The translations under genes and the position numbers were made by a program. A stretch of DNA of 64,000 bases from contig NZ_ML136872.1 in the NCBI RefSeq assembly GCF_004009905.1, positions 85,610-149,609 on the forward strand. The letters are read 5' to 3'. Of this stretch, positions 19,218-28,551 are shown one piece after another. Every line of letters begins with the position of its first letter. Position 1 is the stretch's first letter. Origin of the DNA: Lactobacillus xujianguonis. GTDB lineage: Bacteria > Bacillota > Bacilli > Lactobacillales > Lactobacillaceae. The notes under the pieces were generated by a model, which saw only the letters and a program-made list of their open reading frames with translations, searched no databases and had not been told where the DNA came from.

Positions 19218-20148
19218 TTTTTTCTCCTGTGGTAAACTTACTGCCTTGGCCATTCAAAAAGTTCTTAACTTCCATTCGCTTCTTACCGGAAGGTTGTAAT
19301 TCAAGTAACTCTAGTACTGTTCCATTCGCAAAACTAATGGCGAAGCGACCTTTATTGGCAACAACTGTACCTGGTGCTAAGTCAGTTGTTTCATCACTGA
19401 CTTGAGCTTTCCAGACCTTCAAACGTTTACCATCTACCATCATGTAAGCACCAGGGTCAGGATTAAGGGCCCGCACTAAGTTGTTAGCTTGAGCGGCTGT
19501 CATTTCTAAAGTGATTTTTTCTTGTTCTTTAGAAATGTTAGGTGAAAAGACTACTTGGTCTGGATCTTGAGCTACCTTCTTAACTGTGCCATCAATGATT
19601 TTTGGCAAAGTTTCTAATAACAAATCACGACCAACATAAGATAGTTTTTCAAACAAGCTACCACTAGTATCGTCTGGTTGAATCTCGATGGCTTTTTGGG
19701 CATACATATCGCCAGCATCCATCTTTTTAACCATTTCCATGATCGTGACGCCGGTCTTCTTATCCCCATTTAACAAAGAATATTGGATTGGCGCACCACC
19801 ACGATACTTAGGTAATAATGAACCGTGTACGTTAACTGCAGCAATTTTCACTGAATTTAAGAATTTTGTTGGCAAGAATTGTCCATAAGCGGCCGTAACA
19901 ATTAAGTCAGCGTGCATGTTGATCAATTCTTCCATTTCAGGTGAACCAGATAATTTAACTGGTTGAAGCACCTTTAAATTATGCTTTTCAGCAGCAACTT
20001 TGGCAGGGGTTTTGGTAATTTTTTGTTTACGTCCCACTTTTTTATCGGGTTGGGTAACAACAGCCTTGATTTCATAGCCATGATCAAGTAATCCTTCAAG
20101 TACAGGAACTGAAAAATCTGGAGTTCCCATAAAAATAATTGATGTCAT
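19201..20148 (-). CDS. fmt: Methionyl-tRNA formyltransferase
   Basis: Formylates initiator Met-tRNA. The 315-aa protein has the N-terminal formyltransferase fold with IIFMGTPDFSV, the folate/catalytic region HGSLLPKYRGGAPIQ (Asn/His/Asp triad region) and MDAGDMYA, followed by a C-terminal OB domain (residues ~207-310). AAGGAG lies 8 nt before the ATG at 20148; a TTG one codon earlier is a lesser option. No def gene lies next to it, which differs from many other bacteria. Confidence 0.97.
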   Translation of the reverse strand: MTSIIFMGTPDFSVPVLEGLLDHGYEIKAVVTQPDKKVGRKQKITKTPAKVAAEKHNLKVLQPVKLSGSPEMEELINMHADLIVTAAYGQFLPTKFLNSVKIAAVNVHGSLLPKYRGGAPIQYSLLNGDKKTGVTIMEMVKKMDAGDMYAQKAIEIQPDDTSGSLFEKLSYVGRDLLLETLPKIIDGTVKKVAQDPDQVVFSPNISKEQEKITLEMTAAQANNLVRALNPDPGAYMMVDGKRLKVWKAQVSDETTDLAPGTVVANKGRFAISFANGTVLELLELQPSGKKRMEVKNFLNGQGSKFTTGEKIVDEE

Positions 20149-20160
20149 CAAAAAAACTCC

Positions 20161-22557
20161 TTAAATGATGCGTTCGGGTTCATTATCGATATAAACATTC
20201 AAACCATATTTTTTAATCTCTTGGGCTGAATATTGAATTTGATGTAGTAGCGAATTAAGATTCATTTCTTTTTTATATTTTACCAGTATTTGGTAATAAT
20301 ATTGATTTTTTAAACGAGAAATTGCACTTGGAGTAGGTCCGAGAATGATTGTTTCGGGGTGTAAATTTCGCGTTAGGCGTCTTTTAATGCGAAAAGCTTC
20401 CTGGGCTGCATGCTGTTCATTCTTTGAAGCAACTGAAATTAACACCGTGTAAAAATACGGTGGATAATTACCAGCATGCCGGACGCGCATTTCATAACCA
20501 TAGAAGCGTTCATAATCCTGACTTTGAGCTAATTTAATTGCATAATGATCAGGATTGTAGGTCTGAATTAACACTTCGCCTGTTTTCTCTGCCCGCCCTG
20601 CTCGGCCTGAAACTTGCGTTAATAATTCAAAAGTTCGTTCTGAGGAATTATAATCTGGCACCCATAAACTTGTGTCAGCACTAATCACACCGACTAAAGT
20701 AACATTAGGGAAGTCTAATCCCTTAGCAATCATTTGCGTTCCAAGTAAAATATCAGCTTCATGATTGCCAAATGCATCTAAGATTTTCTTATAACTGCCC
20801 TTTCTTCTAGTCGTATCCACATCCATACGCAAAATACGTACTCCTGGAAGAAGTTCTTCTAATTCTTCTTGAACTTTTTGCGTACCAGTTCCTAAAAAGC
20901 GAATATGCTCACTTTGACATTGCGGACAACGTTGCGGAATTGGCTCAGTATAACCGCAATAGTGGCATTGCATCATGCCTGTATCTTTATGCATGGTCAA
21001 GGATAAATCACAATTAGGACACTTCATAACGTAACCACATTCCCGGCAAAGCATAAAATTGGCGAATCCGCGCCGATTTAACATCAGAATAACTTGTTCT
21101 TTTTTGGCAAGCCGGTCTTTAATGGCGTCCACTAATTCAACAGATAAATCAAATTGACCGCCGGCAAATTGTACATGCTTTAAATCAATGATTTTAACCT
21201 CTGGCAGTTTCTTTTGATTTGCTCGTTTAGTTAAGCGTAAAAGTTCATAGACACCCTTTTGTGCCCGGGCACGGCTACCTAGTGACGGGGTAGCACTTCC
21301 TAAGACTAAGGGACAGTGATTATAATGACTGCGCCAAATAGCCACGTCTCGTGCGTGATAACGAGGATTGTCCTCTTGTTTATAAGAAGATTCATGTTCC
21401 TCATCAATTACAATCAAACCGATATTATCTAAAGGAGCAAAAACAGCACTCCGCGCTCCAACTACGACCCGCGCTTCACCACGACGAATCCGGCGCCATT
21501 CATCATAAAGCTCCCCTTCTGATAATCCACTATGTAGAACCGCAACTTCACCGCCAAAACGTGCCTTCACCTGGCGCACCATTTGCGGAGTTAAAGAAAT
21601 TTCAGGTACCAGCATTAAGGCGTTGCGCCCTTCAGCCAAAGTTTTACTGATTGCATGCAAATATACTTCCGTTTTACCACTACCAGTAATCCCTTCAAGC
21701 AAGAAGGTTTGATCCTGCTTTTCTTCAATTGCAGTCGTAATCTTGCTCAAAGCTGCTGTTTGTTCGTCGTTTAAAGTAACTTTTTTGTCAGGTTGATCTT
21801 CATCAAAACCCGCTAACGGATCCCGATAAACTTCAACAGCTTGTTTCTTTAACCACTTTTTCTTAACTGCGGCCGTTAAAGTTGCAGTATTAACGCCCGC
21901 TTCTTTTTCCAATTCTACTTGTCGCTTAGGATAGGCATCATAGTGCTGAATAATATCTTGCAATAAATGGCGTTGGTTAACTGCATTTGGCCTAACTGAT
22001 GCTAAGATTTTTTCATATTCAGCCTTACTCTGACAAAGTTGGTATTCATTTTCGGTTTTCTTTTTAGCCCGGTTTTCGACTAAATATTCGATCTTAGCCT
22101 CATCATGGCGTAATAGTTTTCTTGCTAAAGCAATTTGCTTAACATCGGTCATCTTGTTCAGATCAACCGGATCTCCTTGAAAAAGCGGTAATTGTTTTGC
22201 TTTTTCAGTTAAAGGAGTCAAGATCTTGCGGTAATTAGCCCGCATTACTCTTGGCAACATCGTTTTTAAAATTGAAATCCGATAAGAAAAAACATGATCG
22301 GCTAGATCGGCTGAAAGTTGTACTAATTCAGGTGTTAAAGGTGGCATTTCATCGACAACTAATAAGAGGTCTTTTAATTTACCTTGAAACTGACTAGTTT
22401 CAGATAGACCAACAACAAAACCTTGCAATTTTCTTGGTCCAAAAGGCACAAAAACGCGAGAGCCGACTTCAACATCTTGCAGTTCATCGGGAACATGATA
22501 TTCAAAAATTCGATCAGTCTGCTTAGCAGCTATATCTACAATAACCTGAGCAATCAT
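20161..22557 (-). CDS. priA: Primosomal protein N' (replication restart helicase)
   Basis: Recognises forked DNA and reloads the replicative helicase. The 798-aa protein has an N-terminal DNA-binding domain, helicase lobes with Walker A GITGSGKTEVYL and Walker B IDEEHESSYKQ, and between motifs the zinc-binding cysteine array (CRECGYVMKCPNCDL, CHYCGY, CPQC), eight cysteines in all. The start at 22557 is preferred because AGGTGAT precedes it and the longer reading to 22593 would begin inside the rpoZ terminator. coaBC, often found between rpoZ and priA, is absent. Confidence 0.95.
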   Translation of the reverse strand: MIAQVIVDIAAKQTDRIFEYHVPDELQDVEVGSRVFVPFGPRKLQGFVVGLSETSQFQGKLKDLLLVVDEMPPLTPELVQLSADLADHVFSYRISILKTMLPRVMRANYRKILTPLTEKAKQLPLFQGDPVDLNKMTDVKQIALARKLLRHDEAKIEYLVENRAKKKTENEYQLCQSKAEYEKILASVRPNAVNQRHLLQDIIQHYDAYPKRQVELEKEAGVNTATLTAAVKKKWLKKQAVEVYRDPLAGFDEDQPDKKVTLNDEQTAALSKITTAIEEKQDQTFLLEGITGSGKTEVYLHAISKTLAEGRNALMLVPEISLTPQMVRQVKARFGGEVAVLHSGLSEGELYDEWRRIRRGEARVVVGARSAVFAPLDNIGLIVIDEEHESSYKQEDNPRYHARDVAIWRSHYNHCPLVLGSATPSLGSRARAQKGVYELLRLTKRANQKKLPEVKIIDLKHVQFAGGQFDLSVELVDAIKDRLAKKEQVILMLNRRGFANFMLCRECGYVMKCPNCDLSLTMHKDTGMMQCHYCGYTEPIPQRCPQCQSEHIRFLGTGTQKVQEELEELLPGVRILRMDVDTTRRKGSYKKILDAFGNHEADILLGTQMIAKGLDFPNVTLVGVISADTSLWVPDYNSSERTFELLTQVSGRAGRAEKTGEVLIQTYNPDHYAIKLAQSQDYERFYGYEMRVRHAGNYPPYFYTVLISVASKNEQHAAQEAFRIKRRLTRNLHPETIILGPTPSAISRLKNQYYYQILVKYKKEMNLNSLLHQIQYSAQEIKKYGLNVYIDNEPERII

Positions 22558-22570
22558 TTTATCACCTTGC

Positions 22571-22604
22571 AAAAAATGACCTCCATTGATCAATGGAGGT
22601 CATT
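22571..22604 (-). terminator. Terminator after rpoZ (30-nt perfect palindrome)
   Basis: A perfect 30-nt palindrome at 22575-22604 with a T-run on the minus strand (22571-22576) lies 5 nt after the rpoZ stop and just before priA. It should reduce transcription from gmk-rpoZ into priA. Confidence 0.8.
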
Positions 22605-22608
22605 CACT

Positions 22609-22836
22609 TTAATCATCAACGAGATTAACTTCTCTATGAGCCGGATCAACTGTTACTTTACCAGCGGCAATTTCTTCTAATGCTTTGCCAACTGCCTTAT
22701 CACATTTGAAGCTACTTAAAGTAGGTGGATCACCTGCTTCAAGTTCATGAGCTCTTTTAGCAGCTAAAACTGATAGTGAATAACGTGAATCAACGTGTGA
22801 CAGTAATTTATCAATTGATGGGTATGTAATTCTCAT
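22609..22836 (-). CDS. rpoZ: RNA polymerase omega subunit
   Basis: Small structural subunit that helps assemble RNA polymerase. The 75-aa protein has the family pattern [31 protein letters not shown] at the N-terminus and the [15 protein letters not shown] helix, with a short acidic C-terminus. GGGAGG precedes the ATG. It follows gmk by 2 nt, the usual Firmicute arrangement. Confidence 0.95.
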   Translation of the reverse strand: MRITYPSIDKLLSHVDSRYSLSVLAAKRAHELEAGDPPTLSSFKCDKAVGKALEEIAAGKVTVDPAHREVNLVDD

Positions 22837-22838
22837 AG

Positions 22839-23453
22839 TTAATCCTCCCTGACCATTTTACGGTAGTCATCAATAACTCGCTTAACGCTAACATGTTCTG
22901 CGTCAACAATCGCCTTAATATGATCGACGGCATTGGCAACAGTATCATTAACTACCGCATAATCATAATCTTGCATTACTAAGATTTCCTTACGGGCTTG
23001 TTTAATTCGACCCATAATCACATCTTCAGATTCTGTACCGCGCCGCTCTAAGCGCAAGTGCAAAGTATGTAAGTCTGGCGGTGTCAAGAAAATAAAGACT
23101 CCGTCTGGCATCTTTTCACGAACTTTTCTTGCACCATTAACATCGATTTCCAATAAAACATCCTTACCTTCATCTAGCATCTTCTTAACTGGTGCCAGAG
23201 GAGTACCGTAATGATGTCCAACGTATTCATTATATTCCAGAAGTTCACCTTGGTTAATAGCTTCTTGAAAACGTTCTTCACTTACAAAGAAATAATCTTT
23301 ACCATCGACTTCACCAGGGCGCGGCTTCCGAGTAGTCATTGATACTGAATACTCAAATGGAAAAACCTTGTTTTCAACAATTGCGCTCTTAACAGTTCCT
23401 TTACCAACACCAGAAGGACCTGAAAGGACGAGTAACAAACCTTTATGTGCCAT
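22839..23453 (-). CDS. gmk: Guanylate kinase
   Basis: Converts GMP to GDP with ATP. The 204-aa protein shows the P-loop [10 protein letters not shown] near residue 10, the GMP-binding [19 protein letters not shown] region and [17 protein letters not shown], then DVNGARKVR and the lid region. GGAGAG lies 8 nt before the ATG. First gene of the gmk-rpoZ unit. Confidence 0.97.
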   Translation of the reverse strand: MAHKGLLLVLSGPSGVGKGTVKSAIVENKVFPFEYSVSMTTRKPRPGEVDGKDYFFVSEERFQEAINQGELLEYNEYVGHHYGTPLAPVKKMLDEGKDVLLEIDVNGARKVREKMPDGVFIFLTPPDLHTLHLRLERRGTESEDVIMGRIKQARKEILVMQDYDYAVVNDTVANAVDHIKAIVDAEHVSVKRVIDDYRKMVRED

Positions 23454-23471
23454 GCCAAACTCTCCTACAAA

Positions 23472-23500
23472 ATACTAATATAATTATTTTGCACTATCAA
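23472..23500 (-). promoter_or_regulatory. Promoter of gmk
   Basis: On the minus strand, -35 TTGATA (23495-23500), a 17-nt spacer and -10 TAGTAT (23472-23477). Confidence 0.5.
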
Positions 23501-23544
23501 TGGCTTATTTTCAAGTTTTCATGACTAAAAGAAGTGAGGATGCT

Positions 23545-23575
23545 AAAAAGTCTGGGAATATTATTTCTCAGACTT
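23545..23575 (-). terminator. Terminator after recN
   Basis: Stem AAGTCTG...CAGACTT around an A/T-rich loop, followed by TTTTT on the minus strand, directly after the recN stop. Confidence 0.75.
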
Positions 23576-23579
23576 CCAC

Positions 23580-25265
23580 TTATTTTTTCTCTTTAAAACT
23601 CCGCATTAAGTCTACTGCATTCTGCTTAGCCGCATCAGTAACATCACTGCCTGCCATCATTTGCGCAATCGCAGTAATTGTCTCTTCCGTTGTCAACGGT
23701 CCAACTTGCGTAAAGGTGGCACCGTCTTTAACTTCCTTAGCAACTAAGTAACGTTGGTCCCCAGCTGCAGCTACTTGCGGTGAGTGAGTAATCGTAATTA
23801 CTTGCTTATTTTCACCAATTGAATGCATCTTGCGTCCAATGGCTGCTGAAACTCGACCAGAAACTCCAGTATCAATTTCATCAAAAATCATCGTCCCAAC
23901 TGGTTCAACCTTACTGAAGATTGCCTTCAAAGCTAAAATCAGCCGTGATTGTTCCCCACCAGAAACTATCTTAACTAATGGCATTAAATCTTCACCAGGG
24001 TTAGGCGCAATTAAGAAAACAATCGCATCGGTTCCTTTACTAGTAAAAGTTTTAGTTTCTTCAAAATTAATTGAAAACCGCGCTTTTTCCATGTAAAGAT
24101 CAGCTAGTTCCTGTTTAATTTGGTGTTCCAATTGTTGAGCCACCTTCTCGCGGATTTGGTGTAATTCACGCGCTTGCTCAGTTAATTTTTCTTCTAACTT
24201 AGAAACCTCAGCCTGTAATTTTTCTTCATCAAGGCCACCAGTTTCAAATTGACTTAATTCTTTTTGAACCTTTGCATAAAACTTAAACACATCGGCTAAA
24301 GTTGGACCATACTTTTTCTTAAGCGAATTCAAAGTGTCCAAGCGGTTAGTCACATATTGGAAACGCTCCTCATCAAAGTCGATGGAATCCATTAAATTAG
24401 ACAATTCACTGCGAGCATCATTGAGCGCATAAACGCCATCATCAACAGTCTTGGCAAAATCCTTAAACTTATTACCAAACTCAGTTAAATCAGTAGCTGC
24501 GTTTTGGGCATCCCCTAACAAAGTGGCAATCCCATGCTCATCATCGTCATACAACTGCATAAAATAATTTGCGGTATCCGCAATCTTTTGGTAATTGTTT
24601 AATTCGTTGTATTCATCTTCTAATTTTTCATCTTCGTCAGGATCTTCTAGATTAGCTGCCTCTAATTCATCATTTTGAAATTGCAAAATATCTTGCTTTT
24701 GGGCTAATTCCTGCGCACCTTGACGCAAATGACGCAATTGACTGGTATATTTTTGCCATTTGGCAAAATTAATTTGATAAGCAGCTAACTGATCATGAAA
24801 AGCTTGATCAGCATAATTATCAACTAAATCAATTTGCCGATCCTGATCCATTAAAATTTGCTGGTCATTTTGACCATGAATATCAACTAAATAATTGCCA
24901 ATTTCTCGCAAGACATTAATCGTCGTTAGTTGACCATTAATTCGCACCACATTGCGGCCCTGAATTGCTAATTCACGACTAATAACTAACTGATCATCGT
25001 CATGCGGCAAACCATATTGTTCACACAGCTGTGAAATCTTTTCTTTTTGGCCTTTTAAGGCAAAAAGACCCGTAATAACTGCTTTTTTTTCGCCACTGCG
25101 GATCATTTCTTTTTGACCACGACCGCCCATTAATAAAGAAACGGCATCAATTAAGATCGACTTACCAGCCCCTGTTTCCCCAATTAAGACAGTCATTTTC
25201 TCTTGAAAGCGAACCTTTAAGCTCTTAATAATGGCAAAATTTTTAATATCTAATTCCACTAACAT
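23580..25265 (-). CDS. recN: DNA repair protein RecN
   Basis: SMC-like ATPase that acts early in double-strand break repair. The 561-aa protein has an N-terminal Walker A GETGAGKSILIDAV, a central coiled-coil region (about residues 150-380, rich in Glu/Gln/Lys heptads), then the C-terminal signature VSGGEQSRL, Walker B TMIFDEIDTGVSG and the ITHSPQVAA histidine. Length is typical. The arginine regulator gene (argR/ahrC) commonly found between tlyA and recN is absent. Confidence 0.96.
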   Translation of the reverse strand: MLVELDIKNFAIIKSLKVRFQEKMTVLIGETGAGKSILIDAVSLLMGGRGQKEMIRSGEKKAVITGLFALKGQKEKISQLCEQYGLPHDDDQLVISRELAIQGRNVVRINGQLTTINVLREIGNYLVDIHGQNDQQILMDQDRQIDLVDNYADQAFHDQLAAYQINFAKWQKYTSQLRHLRQGAQELAQKQDILQFQNDELEAANLEDPDEDEKLEDEYNELNNYQKIADTANYFMQLYDDDEHGIATLLGDAQNAATDLTEFGNKFKDFAKTVDDGVYALNDARSELSNLMDSIDFDEERFQYVTNRLDTLNSLKKKYGPTLADVFKFYAKVQKELSQFETGGLDEEKLQAEVSKLEEKLTEQARELHQIREKVAQQLEHQIKQELADLYMEKARFSINFEETKTFTSKGTDAIVFLIAPNPGEDLMPLVKIVSGGEQSRLILALKAIFSKVEPVGTMIFDEIDTGVSGRVSAAIGRKMHSIGENKQVITITHSPQVAAAGDQRYLVAKEVKDGATFTQVGPLTTEETITAIAQMMAGSDVTDAAKQNAVDLMRSFKEKK

Positions 25266-25275
25266 TAAAAATCAC

Positions 25276-26088
25276 CTACAAACCATTTACTGCCCGTTCA
25301 ACAACTTCACCAGCTTCACCAGACCAGAGCTTTTGACCACCATGGGCTTCATCTTTTTGTAAATGAATCAAAAATTCAATGTTGCCTTTACCACCTTTAA
25401 TTGGTGAATAATCAACACCTAAGACATCAAAGCCAATTTTCATTGCTTCATTCATCGTATGCTCAATTACTTGCCGATGTACTTCGTGATCATGAACAAT
25501 ACCATGCTTACCAACATTTTCTGGACCAGCTTCAAATTGCGGTTTAATTAGACAAACTGCATCGCATTGATCTTTTAAGATGGCATACATCGGCGGCATG
25601 ATTAAGTCCAAAGAAATAAAAGAAACATCAGTCATGGCAAAATCAGGTAAACCTTGATCAAAATCTTCGGGCTTACTGTAACGGAAATTCTGCTTTTCCA
25701 TGACAACTACGCGTGGATCATCGCGCAACTGCCAAGCCAATTGATTATAGCCTACATCTAAGGCATAAACCATCTTGGCGCCATTTTGCAGGGCCACATC
25801 AGTAAAACCACCAGTTGAAGCCCCAATATCAAGGCAGATCTTGTCTTTTAGATCAATATTGAATACCTTTAAGGCTTTTTCTAGTTTAAAACCACCACGA
25901 GAAACATATTTCTTACCATCATCTTTAACAATAAATTTTTCATCAAGCGGAAACTTGGTACCACTTTTATCAATTCTTTGATGATTATGATCTTGCACTA
26001 GTCCAGCCATAATCGCTCTTTGAGCTTGCGAACGGGAATGAAAAATCCCTTGTTCAGCTAATAAAACATCTGCTCTTTCTTTTGCCAT
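25276..26088 (-). CDS. tlyA: TlyA family rRNA methyltransferase
   Basis: Predicted 2'-O-methyltransferase of rRNA (YqxC/TlyA type). The 270-aa protein has an N-terminal S4 RNA-binding domain (RADVLLAEQGIFHSRSQAQR) and an FtsJ-like SAM fold with DIGASTGGFTDVALQ, MTDVSFISLDLI and CLIKPQFEAG. The K-D-K-E type residues of FtsJ proteins appear to be in place (KYVSRGGFKLEKAL lysine, aspartate in TDVSF, lysine in LIKPQFE). It sits between ispA and recN as in Bacillus. Confidence 0.92.
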   Translation of the reverse strand: MAKERADVLLAEQGIFHSRSQAQRAIMAGLVQDHNHQRIDKSGTKFPLDEKFIVKDDGKKYVSRGGFKLEKALKVFNIDLKDKICLDIGASTGGFTDVALQNGAKMVYALDVGYNQLAWQLRDDPRVVVMEKQNFRYSKPEDFDQGLPDFAMTDVSFISLDLIMPPMYAILKDQCDAVCLIKPQFEAGPENVGKHGIVHDHEVHRQVIEHTMNEAMKIGFDVLGVDYSPIKGGKGNIEFLIHLQKDEAHGGQKLWSGEAGEVVERAVNGL

Positions 26089-26958
26089 TTATAGCACCTT
26101 TTGATATAAAGCTAAAAAGCCTGCCAAAACTTCACCATTCAAGCCATGAAGATCATCTTGGGCTTGCTTAATTAAGTCACGTAATTCTTGACGACTACGA
26201 TCAATTCCAAGCAAGGTCAAAGTATTATTCTTTCCCTCTTCTTGATCCTTGTGAGTAGCTTTTCCAGCTTCTTCACTAGTTTCAACAACATCGACTAAAT
26301 CATCATAAATTTGGTAAGAACGGCCAAAGACCTTAGCAAAGCCAACTAGCTTGACTTGTTCAACTTGGCTAGCTTTAGCATAAACAGCTGCCATTTCAAC
26401 ACTAGCTTGAATTAAGCACCCAGTCTTAAGCCATTCCATGCGATTGATAAACTTAGCATCCCCGGCAACACTAGCATTATTAGTAGAATCAATATCTAAA
26501 TATTGGCCCCCAACCATACCGTTGGGACCAACAGCTTGGGTAATAATCGCAACCAGCTTAGCAGAATTACTGCCTTCTGCAATCCACTGAATTCCCATTG
26601 GTAGTAAAGCATCCCCAGCTAAAATAGCTTCAGCTTCACCCCATTTTTTATGACTAGTCAATTTACCGCGACGATAATCATCATTGTCCATCGCTGGTAA
26701 ATCATCATGAATTAAAGAATAGGTGTGGATTAACTCAATCCCACAGGCAATTCTTACTTCAGTAGTGGTAATTTCTTTACCTAAAGCATTCAAAGTTGCT
26801 AAAAACAACAATGGTCTTAATCTCTTACCACCAGCCATCACTGAGTAAGCCATGATTTGACTAATCTTTTGATCATCAACTTCACTAGCTAAGTATTCTT
26901 CTAAATACTGATTAATAACTGGTGTCCATTCTTCTTGAAAATATTTAAAAGCTGACAT
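26089..26958 (-). CDS. ispA: Farnesyl diphosphate synthase type polyprenyl synthetase
   Basis: Condenses isopentenyl and dimethylallyl/geranyl diphosphate to farnesyl diphosphate, the precursor of undecaprenyl carriers. The 289-aa helical protein has the first Asp-rich motif DDLPAMDNDDYRRG, the SYSLIHDD context before it and the second motif YQIYDDLVDVV, with MAGGKRLRP at the N-terminus. The gene follows xseB by 2 nt. dxs does not follow, consistent with lactobacilli using the mevalonate route for IPP. Confidence 0.95.
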   Translation of the reverse strand: MSAFKYFQEEWTPVINQYLEEYLASEVDDQKISQIMAYSVMAGGKRLRPLLFLATLNALGKEITTTEVRIACGIELIHTYSLIHDDLPAMDNDDYRRGKLTSHKKWGEAEAILAGDALLPMGIQWIAEGSNSAKLVAIITQAVGPNGMVGGQYLDIDSTNNASVAGDAKFINRMEWLKTGCLIQASVEMAAVYAKASQVEQVKLVGFAKVFGRSYQIYDDLVDVVETSEEAGKATHKDQEEGKNNTLTLLGIDRSRQELRDLIKQAQDDLHGLNGEVLAGFLALYQKVL

Positions 26959-26960
26959 AA

Positions 26961-27203
26961 TTATTCCTCTGGTGCTGCGGCATTATTTGGATCTAGTTTG
27001 TGTTCAGTTCCATCACTATCAATTAACTTAGCCACAGTTTCTTCGGCTTGAGTTAATTTTTGATCAAGATCGCGACTAATCTTGACTCCTTCTTGGAATT
27101 GCTTCAAGGCGTCTTCCAAAGGCACATTACCATTTTCAAGATTAGTGACTATTTCTTGCAAGCTCTTTAATTGTTCTTCAAAATTATTTTTCTTTGTTGC
27201 CAT
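26961..27203 (-). CDS. xseB: Exodeoxyribonuclease VII small subunit
   Basis: Small subunit that binds XseA to form a single-strand-specific exonuclease. The 80-aa helical protein has the family pattern FEEQLKSLQEIVTNLENGNV and LEDALKQFQEGVKISRDLDQ, then an acidic tail. The ATG at 27203 is chosen because AGGAAAG precedes it; the reading from 27218 would use weaker upstream codons. It overlaps the end of xseA by 20 nt, which fits a fixed subunit ratio. Confidence 0.95.
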   Translation of the reverse strand: MATKKNNFEEQLKSLQEIVTNLENGNVPLEDALKQFQEGVKISRDLDQKLTQAEETVAKLIDSDGTEHKLDPNNAAAPEE

Positions 27204-28551
27204 TTTCTTTCCTCTCAACTGCTGTTATTGTAGCAACGGCTTTACCATCTTTAAAGTGTAAATTTAACTGCTCTTGCTGCTTTATCTGGGTGGTAGAACT
27301 AATCGTCTTTCCCTGATCATCTGTCGCATAAACAAAACCACGTTCAAGAGTTTTTAACGGGCTATAGTCATTCAACTGCTGTACAGCTTGGGCGAATTGA
27401 TTACGCTCTTGACCTAGATAATGCTTAATTGCTGCAGCTAAATTTTGCGTGTAAAAACTACGTCTTTGTGCTAATTCTTTAATACGTTTATCGGGACTAG
27501 CTGCTGACAAGCGCTGCGCTAATAAATGATAATTCTGCTTTGAGCGCTCAAGCTGGTTATTCATGCTATTAGCCAAACGCTGTTTTAATAAATCAACGGT
27601 TTGAATCTGTTGATCATACAACCTGGTTGGCTCACGCAAAACGACCGAGTTCTTAATTCGTTTTAAAATGTCACGCTTTTGCCGAATAATTGTTTGCATG
27701 CTGGCTAGTAACCGACTACGCAATTGACTAATATTTGCTAACTCATCCGCTAAATTAGGCGTAGCATATTCAGCTGCAGCTGTTGGCGTTGCTGCACGAG
27801 CATCAGCTACCAAATCACAGAGGGTGGTATCTGTTTCATGTCCTACTGAAGAAATCACAGGCATTGGCATGTCATAGACTTGCCTTACTACCTCTTCTTC
27901 ATTAAATGGCCATAGATCTTCTAATGAACCACCACCACGGCCAATGATCATAACATCATATTCATCTCCGTGTGCAGCTATTTGCTTCATCGCATTAACT
28001 AGTGTCTCAGCAGCAGTATCCCCTTGCACTTGGGCAGGAAACAGATCGATTTCGGCATGAGGGAAACGCCGATTTGCTGTCACCATAATATCGTGAATAA
28101 CTGCCCCTGATGCACTAGTTACCACCGCGATTTTATCAGGAAAATGCGGCAACGGACGCTTATGTTCTGGATTAAATAAACCTTCCTTGGCCAGTTTTGC
28201 TTGCAATTGCTTTAGCTGCTCATAAAGGGCACCTAACCCTGCCGGTTCCATACTTTCAGCATAGAACTGATATGAACCTTGCGGTCCATAAACACTTACA
28301 TAACCGGTAACGTAGACCTTCATTCCCTCTTCGGGCTTAAATTTAACCTTATCAAAGTAGGAACGAAACATGACTACGTTAATTTTTGATTTTTCATCTT
28401 TTAATGAAAAATACTGGTGAGAATTCCTCCGAAAACGAAAATTGGATAATTCTCCCTGCAAGAAGACCTTGTGTAAGTATGGGTCATTTTTGAACTTTTG
28501 GGTAATATAATAGTTTAAATCTGTAACAGTCAGATACTTATTATCTGCCAT
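27184..28551 (-). CDS. xseA: Exodeoxyribonuclease VII large subunit
   Basis: Catalytic subunit of ExoVII. The 455-aa protein has an N-terminal OB fold (residues ~5-100, with LSNFRFRRNSHQYFSLKD), the catalytic core with VVTSASGAVIHDI, IIGRGGGSLEDLWPFNEEEV and PVISSVGHETDTTLCD, and a long C-terminal coiled coil (about 270-400). Motif order and length match the family. The start overlaps folD by 11 nt. Confidence 0.97.
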   Translation of the reverse strand: MADNKYLTVTDLNYYITQKFKNDPYLHKVFLQGELSNFRFRRNSHQYFSLKDEKSKINVVMFRSYFDKVKFKPEEGMKVYVTGYVSVYGPQGSYQFYAESMEPAGLGALYEQLKQLQAKLAKEGLFNPEHKRPLPHFPDKIAVVTSASGAVIHDIMVTANRRFPHAEIDLFPAQVQGDTAAETLVNAMKQIAAHGDEYDVMIIGRGGGSLEDLWPFNEEEVVRQVYDMPMPVISSVGHETDTTLCDLVADARAATPTAAAEYATPNLADELANISQLRSRLLASMQTIIRQKRDILKRIKNSVVLREPTRLYDQQIQTVDLLKQRLANSMNNQLERSKQNYHLLAQRLSAASPDKRIKELAQRRSFYTQNLAAAIKHYLGQERNQFAQAVQQLNDYSPLKTLERGFVYATDDQGKTISSTTQIKQQEQLNLHFKDGKAVATITAVERKENGNKEK

